Source: Pseudocitrobacter corydidari
GTDB taxonomy: Bacteria > Pseudomonadota > Gammaproteobacteria > Enterobacterales > Enterobacteriaceae
DNA length: 64,000 nucleotides
Direction of reading: 5' to 3'
NCBI RefSeq assembly: GCF_021172065.1
Contig: NZ_CP087880.1
Span: 2,890,583 to 2,954,582, forward strand
The notes beneath the pieces were generated by a model. It ran no database searches. It worked only from the letters and a program-made list of their open reading frames with translations, and had not been told where the DNA came from. A program made the position numbers and the translations under genes. The stretch's first letter is position 1; every line of letters begins with the position of its first letter. Shown here one piece after another: positions 52,396 to 61,602 of this stretch.

Positions 52396-54825
52396 TCACG
52401 AATACTTTTTCGTCCGCCGCGTCGGCGCGGTGTTCGCCGGGTCGTCCGGCCAGACATGTTTCGGATAGCGCCCTTTCATCTCTTTTTGCACCTCCCGGTA
52501 CGCCCCCTGCCAGAACGCGCTCAAATCACGCGTAATCTGCAATGGGCGCTGCGCCGGGGAGAGCAGCTCCAGTACCAGCGGCACCCGCCCCTGGGCGATG
52601 GTCGGCGTGATCGCCTCGCCAAACATCTCCTGCATTCGCACCGCCAGCGCGGGCGGTTTTTCATCATCGTAGCGAATAGCAATCCGGCTTCCGGTGGGCA
52701 CAGTGTAATGAGTTGGTAGCTCACTATCCAGACGTTGTCGTAATGTCCAGGGAAGCCAGGCTTGTAATGCCTCCCTGACATTGACGTTTTTCAGCGCACG
52801 TAACGATTTTACGCCTCCCATATGCGGCAGCAGCCAGGCTTCCAGCGCAGCCAGCAGCGACGCCTCATCAACCGCCGGCCAGGCTTCATCTGGCAACCAG
52901 CGCGCTGCACATTGCAGACGCAAGCGTAGCTGCTGCGCGTCTTCTGTCCAGTTCAGAACATTTAAACCCTTATCGCGAATGCCGTTGAGCATCGCCTGAT
53001 GCAATTCGTCTTCCGAGGGTTTTGCCAGCGGATGGACTTTTACCGTCAGTTGCCCAATGCGGCTACGGCGCAGCGCTTTCAGGGTTCCCTGCGCCTCGTC
53101 CCATTCGATGGTATCGGACTGTTCAAGCAGCTGAGGGCATCGTGCCGCCAGTGCGTCAATATCCAGCGCGTAAGCCTGTAAAATACGCGCATCGGGCGAC
53201 GCATTGCCCTGCAACAACAGCGGCGCAATCAGCCATTCATGGCGGCTTAACGCGTTATCGCTATCGAGCATTGCGCCCATACCGTTCGCCAACTGATAGC
53301 GCCCATCCAGCCCGCGACGGCGGGCGATACGGTCAGGAAAACCTTGCGCCAGCAGCGCGGGAATGGCGTCGCTATCCGCTTTGCCGCCGCGTCGATTCAC
53401 TCGTTTGAGGAGCTGCTGACTACGCTGCTGCCAGTTTGACTGACTGCGTGAAAACGCATGCCCCAGATCGCTACCCGCACCGCGCGGCGGCTCCTCAAGA
53501 ATTGCTGCCAGCCGGGCCGCCGTAGCAGCCTCATCGTCACTTTTCGCGGCAATCAGCATCGCCGCCAGACGCGGGTCGTTACCCAGCGCCGCCATTTTCT
53601 GCCCCTGCGCCGTCAGACGTTCGCCGTCCAGCGCCTGAAGCTGCGTCAGTAAGCGCCGTGCCGCAGCCAGATTGACCGCCGGTGGCGTATCCAGCCAGTT
53701 CAGTTGCTGCGGGTCATAGCAGCCCCATTGCAACAGTTCCAGTTGAAGTGAAGAGAGATCGCTTTGCAGAATTTCCGCATCGCTTTGCGCAGCGGCGCGT
53801 TCCGCCTGCTCTTTTCCCAGCAGGTGTAAACAGATACCCGGCTCCAGTCGCCCTGCACGGCCCGCGCGCTGGGTCATCGATGCCTGACTGACGCGCTGAG
53901 TCACCAGCCGGGTCAACCCGGAGCGCACATCAAATCGCGCAACCCGCTCCTGCGCACAATCGACCACCAGGCGGATACCTTCGATAGTCAGACTGGTTTC
54001 GGCGATATTAGTGGCCAGCACGACTTTACGCTTACCGACAGGCGCAGGAAGAATGGCCTGACGCTGTTCGCTGAGCGACAACGCGCCATAAAGCGGGCAA
54101 AGCAGCACGTCGGACGCCACGCGCGCGGCCAGATGCTCCTGCACGCGCTGGATTTCGCCTACGCCCGGCAAAAACAGCAGCAGCGAGCCCGGCTCTGCGC
54201 GCAGCAGTTCCGCCGTGGCGATGGCCACCGCTTCATCAAAACGTTGATGAGTGGGCAGCGCCTGATAGCGGCGTTCCACCGGGAACGCACGCCCTTCAGA
54301 GATGATAACCGGCGCATCAGGCAACAAGCGCTGCAACTTATCGTTGTCCAGCGTGGCGGACATAATCAGCAGCTTCAGGTCGTCACGCAGCCCCTGCTGA
54401 ACGTCAAGCAGCAATGCCAGCGCGAGATCCGCCTGTAAACTGCGTTCATGGAATTCATCAAGGATCACCAGCCCTACGTCCGTCAGTTCAGGATCGTGCT
54501 GGATCATGCGCGTCAGAATGCCTTCCGTCACCACTTCAAGACGAGTAGCTGGCCCGACGCAGGTTTCCGCGCGCATCCGGTAACCAACGGTTTCACCTGG
54601 CTTTTCACCCAACAGTTCAGCCAGTCGTTGCGCGACATTCCGCGCCGCCAGCCTGCGCGGCTCGAGCAAAATAATCCGCCCGTTAATGTTACCCTCGCGC
54701 AAAATTTGCAGCGGCAGCCATGTCGATTTCCCCGCCCCCGTCGGCGCGTTAAGCAATACCGCAGGCGCGTTTGCCAGTGCGGAAAGAAGATCGGGAAGAA
54801 CAGCGGCGACCGGCAACAGCGACAC
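52396..54825 (-). CDS. hrpB: ATP-dependent RNA helicase HrpB
   Basis: DEAH-box superfamily 2 helicase of unclear substrate. Walker A is GAGKST at residues 30-35, motif II is DEFHERS (DEAH variant), motif III SATL and motif VI QRAGRAGR; HA2 and the HrpB-specific C-terminal domain follow. I chose a GTG start because GGAG lies six bases upstream and the 809-residue length equals E. coli; an ATG 17 codons upstream is not supported. It is divergent from thpR. Confidence 0.95.
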   Translation of the reverse strand: MSLLPVAAVLPDLLSALANAPAVLLNAPTGAGKSTWLPLQILREGNINGRIILLEPRRLAARNVAQRLAELLGEKPGETVGYRMRAETCVGPATRLEVVTEGILTRMIQHDPELTDVGLVILDEFHERSLQADLALALLLDVQQGLRDDLKLLIMSATLDNDKLQRLLPDAPVIISEGRAFPVERRYQALPTHQRFDEAVAIATAELLRAEPGSLLLFLPGVGEIQRVQEHLAARVASDVLLCPLYGALSLSEQRQAILPAPVGKRKVVLATNIAETSLTIEGIRLVVDCAQERVARFDVRSGLTRLVTQRVSQASMTQRAGRAGRLEPGICLHLLGKEQAERAAAQSDAEILQSDLSSLQLELLQWGCYDPQQLNWLDTPPAVNLAAARRLLTQLQALDGERLTAQGQKMAALGNDPRLAAMLIAAKSDDEAATAARLAAILEEPPRGAGSDLGHAFSRSQSNWQQRSQQLLKRVNRRGGKADSDAIPALLAQGFPDRIARRRGLDGRYQLANGMGAMLDSDNALSRHEWLIAPLLLQGNASPDARILQAYALDIDALAARCPQLLEQSDTIEWDEAQGTLKALRRSRIGQLTVKVHPLAKPSEDELHQAMLNGIRDKGLNVLNWTEDAQQLRLRLQCAARWLPDEAWPAVDEASLLAALEAWLLPHMGGVKSLRALKNVNVREALQAWLPWTLRQRLDSELPTHYTVPTGSRIAIRYDDEKPPALAVRMQEMFGEAITPTIAQGRVPLVLELLSPAQRPLQITRDLSAFWQGAYREVQKEMKGRYPKHVWPDDPANTAPTRRTKKYS

Positions 54826-54898
54826 GTTTGGCTCCAAAGGGTTAACATTGAAAGGCGGACATTGTAGCATCGCCACAATTCATTACCGAGTACCCACT

Positions 54899-55429
54899 AT
54901 GTCTGAGTCGAAAAGAGTCTTTTTCGCCATTGAGATCCCGACCAAAATCCAGCGCCAGATTGTGCGCTGGCGAGCGGACAACTTCCCGGATGACGCAGGA
55001 AGGCCGGTTGCGGCAGCGAATATGCACATTACTCTGGCGTTTCTGGGTGAAATTAGCGCCGAAAAGCAGGCCGCGCTGGCGGCAATGGCGGGCCGTATCC
55101 GCCAGCCAGGCTTTACGCTGCATCTCGACGACGCCGGGCAATGGCTGCGTTCGCGCGTGGTGTGGCTGGGCACGCGTCAGCCGCCGCGTGGATTGTTACA
55201 GCTGGCTAATCTGCTAAGAGCACAGGCGGCGCGTAGCGGCTGTTATCAGAGCCCGCAGCCGTTTCGTCCGCATCTCACTTTACTGCGCAATACGGCGCAT
55301 GCGGTGCCGATTCCGGCTCCCGGCTTTCACTGGGAAATCCCGGTGAGCGAGTTTGTGCTCTATGAGTCGAACTTCATTAACGGTCGAACGCGCTATACCC
55401 CACTTCAACGCTGGACACTTTCAGAATAA
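54899..55429 (+). CDS. thpR: RNA 2',3'-cyclic phosphodiesterase (ThpR/LigT)
   Basis: 2H phosphoesterase that acts on 2',3'-cyclic phosphate or 2'-5' RNA linkages. The two HxTx motifs are HITLAFLG and HLTLLRN. The chosen ATG ([17 protein letters not shown]) gives 176 residues as in E. coli; the longer open frame overlaps hrpB antisense. sfsA follows by 13 bases. Confidence 0.96.
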   Translation: MSESKRVFFAIEIPTKIQRQIVRWRADNFPDDAGRPVAAANMHITLAFLGEISAEKQAALAAMAGRIRQPGFTLHLDDAGQWLRSRVVWLGTRQPPRGLLQLANLLRAQAARSGCYQSPQPFRPHLTLLRNTAHAVPIPAPGFHWEIPVSEFVLYESNFINGRTRYTPLQRWTLSE

Positions 55430-55442
55430 TCAAGGACGCCTT

Positions 55443-56156
55443 ATGGATTTTACGCCCGCTCTCCAGCACGCCACGCTGATTCAACGCTATAAACGCTTCC
55501 TTGCCGACGTGGTTACACCGGAAGGCGAAACCCTCACCATTCATTGCCCAAATACCGGCGCAATGACCGGCTGCGCGACACCCGGCGACACCGTGTGGTA
55601 TTCCACATCAGAAAATACTAAACGCAAATATCCGCACACATGGGAAATTACGCAAACCCAAAACGGTGCATTCATTTGTGTGAACACCCAACGCGCCAAT
55701 CAGCTTGCCAAAGAGGCGATAATGTCTGAAACGATTCCAGCGCTGGTTGGCTATAGTTCACTGAAAAGTGAAGTGAAATATGGCGAAGAGGGCAGCAGGA
55801 TTGACCTTATGTTACAGGCGGATGATCGTCCCCGGTGCTATATTGAAGTGAAATCGGTCACGCTGGCGGAAAAGGAGTATGGCTACTTCCCGGATGCAGT
55901 CACTTTGCGCGGGCAGAAGCATTTACGCGAGCTGATGGGCGTTGTCGCAGCGGGCGATCGGGCGGTGTTATTGTTCACTGTTTTACACTCAGCCATTGAA
56001 TATTTCGCACCTGCACACCATATTGATGCTCAATACGCACAATTATTAGCGGAAGCACATAAACGGGGGGTGGAGATTCTGGCTTATAAAGCGGAACTTT
56101 CTGCCAATAACATCACTCTGAGATCACCGTTGCCCGTCACGTTACCACGGGTGTGA
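55443..56156 (+). CDS. sfsA: Sugar fermentation stimulation protein SfsA
   Basis: Conserved protein with an N-terminal OB-like DNA-binding part ([20 protein letters not shown]) and a C-terminal nuclease-like domain ([20 protein letters not shown]). E. coli SfsA was described as affecting maltose gene expression; its molecular activity is unsettled. The chosen start [19 protein letters not shown] gives 237 residues (E. coli 234). Confidence 0.94.
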   Translation: MDFTPALQHATLIQRYKRFLADVVTPEGETLTIHCPNTGAMTGCATPGDTVWYSTSENTKRKYPHTWEITQTQNGAFICVNTQRANQLAKEAIMSETIPALVGYSSLKSEVKYGEEGSRIDLMLQADDRPRCYIEVKSVTLAEKEYGYFPDAVTLRGQKHLRELMGVVAAGDRAVLLFTVLHSAIEYFAPAHHIDAQYAQLLAEAHKRGVEILAYKAELSANNITLRSPLPVTLPRV

Positions 56157-56321
56157 TCTGGATATTAAGTGTTCGGGCTGCGTCGCAAATACGCTTTTCC
56201 TCACAGCATTGTCAAGTGTTACGTTTAGATAATTGCCATACGGAATCGCATCTGCTATTTATAGCGGCCTGATTTTTCCCCCGAACACGGGGATCGATAG
56301 TGCGTGTTAAGGAGAAGCAAC

Positions 56322-56777
56322 ATGCAAGAAGGGCAAAACCGTAAAACATCGTCCCTGAGTATTCTCGCCATCGCTGGGGTGGAGCCGTACCAGGAGAAGC
56401 CGGGCGAAGAGTATATGAACGAAGCCCAGCTGGCGCACTTCCGTCGTATTCTGGAAGCATGGCGTAATCAACTTCGGGATGAAGTCGATCGCACCGTTAC
56501 ACACATGCAGGATGAAGCAGCCAACTTCCCGGACCCGGTTGACCGTGCAGCCCAGGAAGAGGAGTTCAGCCTCGAACTGCGTAACCGCGATCGCGAGCGT
56601 AAGCTGATTAAAAAGATCGAGAAAACGCTGAAAAAAGTAGAAGACGAAGATTTCGGCTTCTGCGAATCGTGCGGTGTCGAAATTGGCATCCGTCGTCTGG
56701 AAGCGCGTCCAACCGCCGACCTGTGCATTGACTGCAAGACGCTGGCGGAAATCCGCGAAAAACAGATGGCCGGCTAA
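56322..56777 (+). CDS. dksA: RNA polymerase-binding transcription factor DksA
   Basis: Binds the RNA polymerase secondary channel and, with ppGpp, mediates the stringent response. The coiled coil tip carries the DxxDxA motif ([10 protein letters not shown]), and the zinc finger has four cysteines ([12 protein letters not shown] and DLCIDCK). The start [15 protein letters not shown] gives 151 residues, as in E. coli, with AAGGAGAA seven bases upstream. The 165-base upstream gap holds no other feature I could see. Confidence 0.98.
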   Translation: MQEGQNRKTSSLSILAIAGVEPYQEKPGEEYMNEAQLAHFRRILEAWRNQLRDEVDRTVTHMQDEAANFPDPVDRAAQEEEFSLELRNRDRERKLIKKIEKTLKKVEDEDFGFCESCGVEIGIRRLEARPTADLCIDCKTLAEIREKQMAG

Positions 56778-56803
56778 CCAGCGCTAACGACCATAACTAT
56801 TCT

Positions 56804-56836
56804 CAAGGCGGGAGCGATTCCCGCCTTGCCGTTTTT
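56804..56836 (+). terminator. dksA-gluQ terminator
   Basis: Perfect 10-bp stem CAAGGCGGGA/TCCCGCCTTG followed by CCGTTTTT, 26 bases past dksA and 15 bases before gluQ. In E. coli a terminator at this point limits gluQ readthrough, so gluQ expression is probably low here too. Confidence 0.9.
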
Positions 56837-56851
56837 ATAGACTCTATAAGC

Positions 56852-57742
56852 ATGTCATCACAACCTTACATCGGGCGATTTGCCCCCTCCCCATCCGGTG
56901 AGCTGCATTTTGGTTCGCTGATTGCCGCGCTTGGCAGCTATCTCCAGGCTCGCGCCCGGCAGGGCCGCTGGCTGGTCCGCATTGAAGATATCGATCCCCC
57001 TCGTGAAGTTCCCGGTGCCGCAACCACCATTTTGCGCCAGCTGGAACATTATGGGCTGGAGTGGGATGGCGATGTACTGTGGCAATCACAGCGCCATGAC
57101 GCCTATCGCGAGGCGCTGGCCTGGCTGCGTCAGCAAGGGCTCTGCTATTACTGCAACTGTACCCGCGCACGCATTCAGAGTATTGGTGGCATGTATGATG
57201 GGCACTGCCGGGATTTAGCCCTCGGGGCGGAAAACGCCGCGCTGCGTATTCGTCAGCATGCGCCTGTGCTGGCGTTCCACGATAATCTGCGCGGTGAAAT
57301 TATTGCCAACCCAGGACTGGCCACGGAAGATTTTATTATTCATCGCCGTGATGGCCTGTTTGCCTATAACCTCGCCGTTGTGGTCGACGATCATTTTCAG
57401 GGCGTGACGGAAATTGTGCGCGGCGCCGATTTAATCGAGCCGACGGTGCGCCAGATTTCCCTCTATCGCCATTTTGCCTGGTCTGAGCCCGAATATATTC
57501 ATCTGCCGCTGGCGCTCAACGCAGAAGGCGCTAAACTTTCCAAGCAAAATCATGCGCCTGCCTTACCACAAGGCGATCCTCGCCCAATTTTAACCCAGGC
57601 GTTACGCTTTTTAGGGCAGGACATCGTGGCGCAGTGGCAGGATCTTACGCTTGCCGAATTGCTAAAAAATGCTGTAGATAACTGGACGCTTGACACCGTG
57701 CCGGAAAGGGCGATTGTAAATCCGCCATTCTCAAATGCATGA
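56852..57742 (+). CDS. gluQ: Glutamyl-Q tRNA(Asp) synthetase
   Basis: Truncated GluRS paralogue that attaches glutamate to queuosine-34 of tRNA-Asp. HIGH-like [15 protein letters not shown] and the KMSKS-like [10 protein letters not shown] are visible, and a zinc site is indicated by CYYCNCT and YDGHCRD. The anticodon-binding domain of normal GluRS is missing, as expected for this family. The length is 296 residues. Confidence 0.95.
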   Translation: MSSQPYIGRFAPSPSGELHFGSLIAALGSYLQARARQGRWLVRIEDIDPPREVPGAATTILRQLEHYGLEWDGDVLWQSQRHDAYREALAWLRQQGLCYYCNCTRARIQSIGGMYDGHCRDLALGAENAALRIRQHAPVLAFHDNLRGEIIANPGLATEDFIIHRRDGLFAYNLAVVVDDHFQGVTEIVRGADLIEPTVRQISLYRHFAWSEPEYIHLPLALNAEGAKLSKQNHAPALPQGDPRPILTQALRFLGQDIVAQWQDLTLAELLKNAVDNWTLDTVPERAIVNPPFSNA

Positions 57743-57804
57743 TGCTGAGCTATGATTAGCCGCTATTTTTTTAGTCCATAAGACTGACACTACCGAGGTG
57801 TACC

Positions 57805-59205
57805 ATTTTTACCCGAGTCGCTAATTTTTGCCGCAAGGTGCTAAGCCGTGAGGAAAGCGAGGCTGCCAATGCCGTCGCCCGTCCTCAAATGACGGTCATT
57901 CCGCGCGAGCAGCACGCTATTTCCCGCAAAGATATCAGCGAAAACGCCCTGAAGGTTCTCTATCGTCTGAACAAGGCGGGTTACGAAGCCTATCTGGTCG
58001 GTGGCGGTGTTCGCGACCTGCTGCTGGGCAAAAAACCGAAAGATTTCGATGTCACCACCAGCGCGACGCCGGAACAAGTGCGTAAACTGTTCCGCAACTG
58101 CCGCCTGGTCGGCCGTCGTTTCCGTCTGGCCCACGTCATGTTTGGCCCGGAAATCATTGAAGTCGCCACCTTCCGTGGGCACCACGAAGATGCGCAATCT
58201 GACCGTACCACCTCTCAGCGTGGGCAAAACGGCATGCTGTTGCGCGATAACATCTTTGGTTCCATCGAAGAAGATGCCCAGCGCCGCGACTTCACCATTA
58301 ACAGCCTTTATTACAGCGTGGCCGATTTCACCGTGCGTGATTACGTCGGCGGCATGCAGGACCTGGAAGAAGGCGTGATTCGCCTGATTGGCGATCCGGA
58401 AACGCGTTATCGCGAAGATCCGGTGCGTATGCTGCGCGCCGTGCGTTTTGCTGCCAAGCTGAGCATGCGCATCAGCGAAGAGACCGCCGAGCCGATCCCA
58501 CGTCTGGCGACGCTGATTAACGACGTCCCACCAGCGCGCCTCTTTGAAGAGTCGCTGAAGCTGCTGCAGGCAGGCTACGGGTACGATACCTATAAGCTGC
58601 TGCGCGAATATAATCTTTTCCAGCCGCTGTTCCCGACCATTACTCGCTACTTCACTGAAGAAGGCGACAGCGCGATGGAACGGATCATCAGCCAGGTCTT
58701 CAAAAATACCGATAACCGCATCCGTAACGATATGCGTGTGAACCCGGCGTTCCTGTTTGCGGCGATGTTCTGGTATCCGCTGCTGGAGATGGCGCAGAAA
58801 ATCACCCAGGAAAGCGGCCTGACCTATCACGATGCGTTCGCACTGGCGATGAACGATGTGCTGGACGAAGCCTGCCGATCGCTTGCCATTCCAAAACGCA
58901 TTACCTCGCTGGTTCGTGATATCTGGCAATTACAGCTGCGTATGTCTCGCCGCCAGGGCAAACGTGCGTGGAAGTTAATGGAGCATCCGAAATTCCGTGC
59001 CGCCTACGATTTGCTGGCGCTGCGTGCCGAAGCGGAACGCAACACGGAGCTGCAACGTCTGACCCAATGGTGGGGCGAATTCCAGGTGGCCGCGCCGCCG
59101 GCGCAGAAAGACATGCTTACCAACCTGGATGACGAGCCGGATACCCGCCGTCGCCATCGTCGCCCGCGCAAACGCGCGCCGCGTCGCGAGAGCAACAACG
59201 CATGA
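57805..59205 (+). CDS. pcnB: Poly(A) polymerase I, AUU start codon
   Basis: Adds poly(A) tails that promote RNA decay; needed for ColE1-type plasmid copy control. The conserved N-terminus ([10 protein letters not shown] then VLSREES) is recovered only if translation starts at ATT 57805, with GAGGTG four bases before it; the reading frame is open from there and gives 466 residues (E. coli 465, where AUU initiation is known). The nucleotidyltransferase motif [20 protein letters not shown] has the catalytic Asp pair. [22 protein letters not shown] and arginine-rich C-terminal parts are present. Confidence 0.94.
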   Translation: MFTRVANFCRKVLSREESEAANAVARPQMTVIPREQHAISRKDISENALKVLYRLNKAGYEAYLVGGGVRDLLLGKKPKDFDVTTSATPEQVRKLFRNCRLVGRRFRLAHVMFGPEIIEVATFRGHHEDAQSDRTTSQRGQNGMLLRDNIFGSIEEDAQRRDFTINSLYYSVADFTVRDYVGGMQDLEEGVIRLIGDPETRYREDPVRMLRAVRFAAKLSMRISEETAEPIPRLATLINDVPPARLFEESLKLLQAGYGYDTYKLLREYNLFQPLFPTITRYFTEEGDSAMERIISQVFKNTDNRIRNDMRVNPAFLFAAMFWYPLLEMAQKITQESGLTYHDAFALAMNDVLDEACRSLAIPKRITSLVRDIWQLQLRMSRRQGKRAWKLMEHPKFRAAYDLLALRAEAERNTELQRLTQWWGEFQVAAPPAQKDMLTNLDDEPDTRRRHRRPRKRAPRRESNNA

Positions 59206-59681
59206 CCGTGGCGTATATCGCCATCGGCAGCAATCTGGCCTCTCCGCTGGAGCAGGTCAATGCGGCAATTCAGGCGCTGGGCGAGATCCCGCAAAGCCGA
59301 ATTGTCGCGCTCTCTTCTTTCTACCGCACCCCTCCGCTCGGGCCGCAGGATCAGCCAGACTACCTCAACGCCGCCGTGGCGCTGGAAACCTCTCTTGCCC
59401 CTGAGGCACTGCTCGACCATACCCAACGCATCGAATTGCAGCAGGGCCGCGTACGTAAAGCGGAACGCTGGGGGCCCCGCACGCTGGACCTCGATATCAT
59501 GCTGTTTGGCAATGTGGTGATTAACACCGAGCGTCTGACGGTGCCGCATTACGATATGAAAAATCGCGGGTTTATGCTGTGGCCGCTGTTTGAGATTGCG
59601 CCGGAAAGCGTGTTTCCAAATGGTGAAACACTACGCCAGTGCCTTGACGCCTTGAATACTCCCTGCCCTCCACGCTGGTAA
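59202..59681 (+). CDS. folK: 6-hydroxymethyl-7,8-dihydropterin pyrophosphokinase
   Basis: Pyrophosphorylates the pterin in folate synthesis. [16 protein letters not shown] and the PS00794 signature region [15 protein letters not shown] (with two Asp for Mg2+) are present. The length is 159 residues. It overlaps pcnB by four bases (ATGA), the conserved enteric arrangement. The C-terminal eight residues (NTPCPPRW) differ from E. coli. Confidence 0.97.
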   Translation: MTVAYIAIGSNLASPLEQVNAAIQALGEIPQSRIVALSSFYRTPPLGPQDQPDYLNAAVALETSLAPEALLDHTQRIELQQGRVRKAERWGPRTLDLDIMLFGNVVINTERLTVPHYDMKNRGFMLWPLFEIAPESVFPNGETLRQCLDALNTPCPPRW

Positions 59682-60189
59682 TCTTTTCACTACATCACCC
59701 GTAGAGCCTGGATGGCAGTTCAGTAAAATTATTTTAATCTTTATTGTTAATGTTTACATTTTACTGAACGTCACCTATGTCCTGATCATTATATTTTCTT
59801 AAATCTCATTTAAATATAATTAATAATTTGATGTAACCAATACATTAAAACAAATAATATCAATAAACAGAATGCATAAGAACCATAAAATACACATAGC
59901 AAATGCATCTAAACCCGCCTGAGAAACACAGCAGTCATAAAAACACCTTCTTTATTTTCAATACATTAGCGGTAAATTTTGGTCACATCACCTCTTTTTT
60001 AAAGCATTGCATCAAAAATATAATAGACACCAAAAATATAAATACATGACATTTAATATAAATAATAAATAAAATATTGTATTACATTGAATTCGTGAAT
60101 TTTACAAAAAAACGCACTCTCTGTATAACAGCGCCGAGAAATATCATTACTGGTTATTTTTCTATCTCTTGTTTAATAAGGACATTTTA
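59682..60189 (+). promoter_or_regulatory. AT-rich regulatory gap before the fimbrial operon
   Basis: About 508 bases without a gene. It is strongly AT-rich compared with both sides, has many A/T tracts suitable for H-NS binding, and holds a perfect 12-bp inverted repeat close to folK. A TATAAT at 60019-60024 with a poor -35 could be the operon promoter, giving a leader near 160 bases. No recombinase gene or fim-type switch flanks it in this window. Confidence 0.55.
59718..59769. repeat. Perfect 12-bp inverted repeat downstream of folK
   Basis: GTTCAGTAAAAT (59718-59729) and ATTTTACTGAAC (59758-59769) are perfect reverse complements with a 28-base AT-rich centre. It starts 37 bases past the folK stop. 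It may be a long-loop terminator, a regulator site or the remnant of a small mobile element. Confidence 0.75.
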
Positions 60190-60765
60190 ATGGCAAAACA
60201 AAAACTCGCTCTTGGCATTCTCTTTTCACTCGTTTCACTACCGGCGTTAGCGCTGGATGGCGGCCAATTGGATTTCGCAGGTTTAGTGAGTGACAACACG
60301 TGTATCCTGCACGTCAACGGTGGCGCACAGGATGGACAAATTAGCCTTGCAACCGCCACAACGGCTGAAGTTGAAGGTGCTGGCGTAGTCAATGCAGTCG
60401 CTGTCGGCGCGAAAGCTGAACCGTTCTCTATTACGGTGGACTGCTCAGCAAAAACGCCTGCCGCCACTGCCGCCAATCTGAATATGAGCTCGGTCTTCTT
60501 CAGTAACAGCCAGGGCACCCTGAATAACGATATGTCCGTAAGCCAGGCGGCAAGCGGCGTCGCTATTGCTGTTCACTATGAACCAAATGCCAGCACTTTC
60601 GAGCAGGTCAAAATCAATGACAGCACCGATATTAAAAATCTCACGCTCACCAACGGGAAAGCGACCTGGAACTTCCGGGCATCTTACGTTAAGCAAGCAG
60701 CAGCGATTCCTGTCGTTGCCGGGTTTGTGAAAACCAACGCGGCTTATACAATAACGTATCCTTAA
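60190..60765 (+). CDS. Major fimbrial subunit, YadN-type (copy 1)
   Basis: Chaperone-usher pilin of the YadN family. The 191-residue precursor has a 21-residue signal peptide (KQKLALGILFSLVSLPALA) and a 170-residue mature part beginning LDGGQLDFAGLVSDNTC. Cys17 and Cys64 should form the usual pilin disulphide, and the terminal YTITYP is the beta-zipper end bound by the chaperone. The start is fixed by TAATAAGGACAT ending four bases before the ATG. The mature region is 94% identical to copy 2, but the leader is unrelated. Confidence 0.92.
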   Translation: MAKQKLALGILFSLVSLPALALDGGQLDFAGLVSDNTCILHVNGGAQDGQISLATATTAEVEGAGVVNAVAVGAKAEPFSITVDCSAKTPAATAANLNMSSVFFSNSQGTLNNDMSVSQAASGVAIAVHYEPNASTFEQVKINDSTDIKNLTLTNGKATWNFRASYVKQAAAIPVVAGFVKTNAAYTITYP

Positions 60766-60781
60766 AGATTAGAACGTTTCC

Positions 60782-60811
60782 TTCGTACGGTATTAATATA
60801 TACCGTACGAA
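60782..60811. repeat. 12-bp hairpin between the two pilin genes
   Basis: TTCGTACGGTAT/ATACCGTACGAA form a perfect 12-bp stem with a six-base loop, 17 bases past the first pilin stop. No T-run follows. Such hairpins after major pilin genes often act as mRNA 3' stabilisers or partial terminators that set subunit ratios. Confidence 0.8.
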
Positions 60812-60966
60812 ACAACGTAAAAAAACCAAAAGCATTCAAACAATGAATAACTAAATAATTCATGACCTTTGCATTCGCCTTACTTATTTTTCTTCACTGT
60901 CGCCGTTATTTATACTCTGCGCAGGTGAATATCATCACCTCCATAAAATTTTATAAGGACATTTGT

Positions 60967-61539
60967 ATGTTGAAGAAAAGCGCTATTGCTGCGGCATTAG
61001 TTATGTTTACCAGTTCGGCCTTCGCGCTGGATGGCGGCCAACTGGATTTCGCAGGTTTAGTGAGTGACAACACGTGTATCCTGCACGTCAACGGTGGTGC
61101 ACAGGATGGACAAATTAATCTTGCAACCGCCACAACTGCGGAAGTTGAAGGCGCAGGCGTAGTCAATGCGGCCGCTGTCGGCGCGAAAGCTGAACCGTTC
61201 TCTATTACAGTGGATTGCTCAGCAAAAACGCCTGCCTCCACTGAAGCGAATCTGAATATGAGCTCGGTATTCTTCAGTAATAGCCAGGGTACCCTGAATA
61301 ACGATATGTCCGTAAGCCAGGCGGCAAGCGGCGTCGCTATTGCCGTTCACTATGTACCAAGCGCCGGCACTTTCGAGCAGGTCAAAATCAATGACAGCAC
61401 CGATATTAAAAACCTCACGTTAACCAACGGGAAAGCGACCTGGAACTTCCAGGCATCTTACGTTAAGCAGGCAGCGTCGATTCCTATCGTTGCCGGTTTT
61501 GTGAAAACCAACGCGGCTTATACGATCACTTACCCGTAA
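60967..61539 (+). CDS. Major fimbrial subunit, YadN-type (copy 2)
   Basis: The 190-residue precursor has a different 20-residue signal peptide (LKKSAIAAALVMFTSSAFA) and a 170-residue mature pilin that differs from copy 1 at only ten positions (31, 49, 71, 73, 110, 112, 114, 142, 151, 154). Four of these cluster at 110-114 and 142, probably exposed loops. Cys17, Cys64 and the C-terminal YTITYP are kept. TATAAGGACAT ends four bases before the ATG. A longer open frame upstream has no family support. Confidence 0.92.
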   Translation: MLKKSAIAAALVMFTSSAFALDGGQLDFAGLVSDNTCILHVNGGAQDGQINLATATTAEVEGAGVVNAAAVGAKAEPFSITVDCSAKTPASTEANLNMSSVFFSNSQGTLNNDMSVSQAASGVAIAVHYVPSAGTFEQVKINDSTDIKNLTLTNGKATWNFQASYVKQAASIPIVAGFVKTNAAYTITYP

Positions 61540-61553
61540 TTCATGATACAGAC

Positions 61554-61578
61554 CAGGCAGTCGATGTCGGGCTGCCTG
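61554..61578. repeat. Hairpin between pilin copy 2 and chaperone
   Basis: CAGGCAG/CTGCCTG form a 7-bp stem with an 11-base loop, 14 bases past the second pilin stop. It precedes the chaperone ribosome-binding site and could reduce downstream expression relative to the pilins. Confidence 0.55.
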
Positions 61579-61602
61579 TATAACTTTAATAAGGACATCA
61601 TT

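Noticed and set aside
57841..58929. 362-codon open frame on the minus strand
   Set aside because: Antisense to the conserved pcnB frame; no ribosome-binding site or domain.
59718..60189. Invertible fim-type phase switch before the pilin genes
   Set aside because: The only good inverted repeat encloses 28 bases, no second pair brackets the promoter and no tyrosine recombinase gene lies in the window.
60765..60966. Promoter-less duplication caused by an insertion element
   Set aside because: No transposase, terminal repeats or target-site duplication surround the pilin copies.
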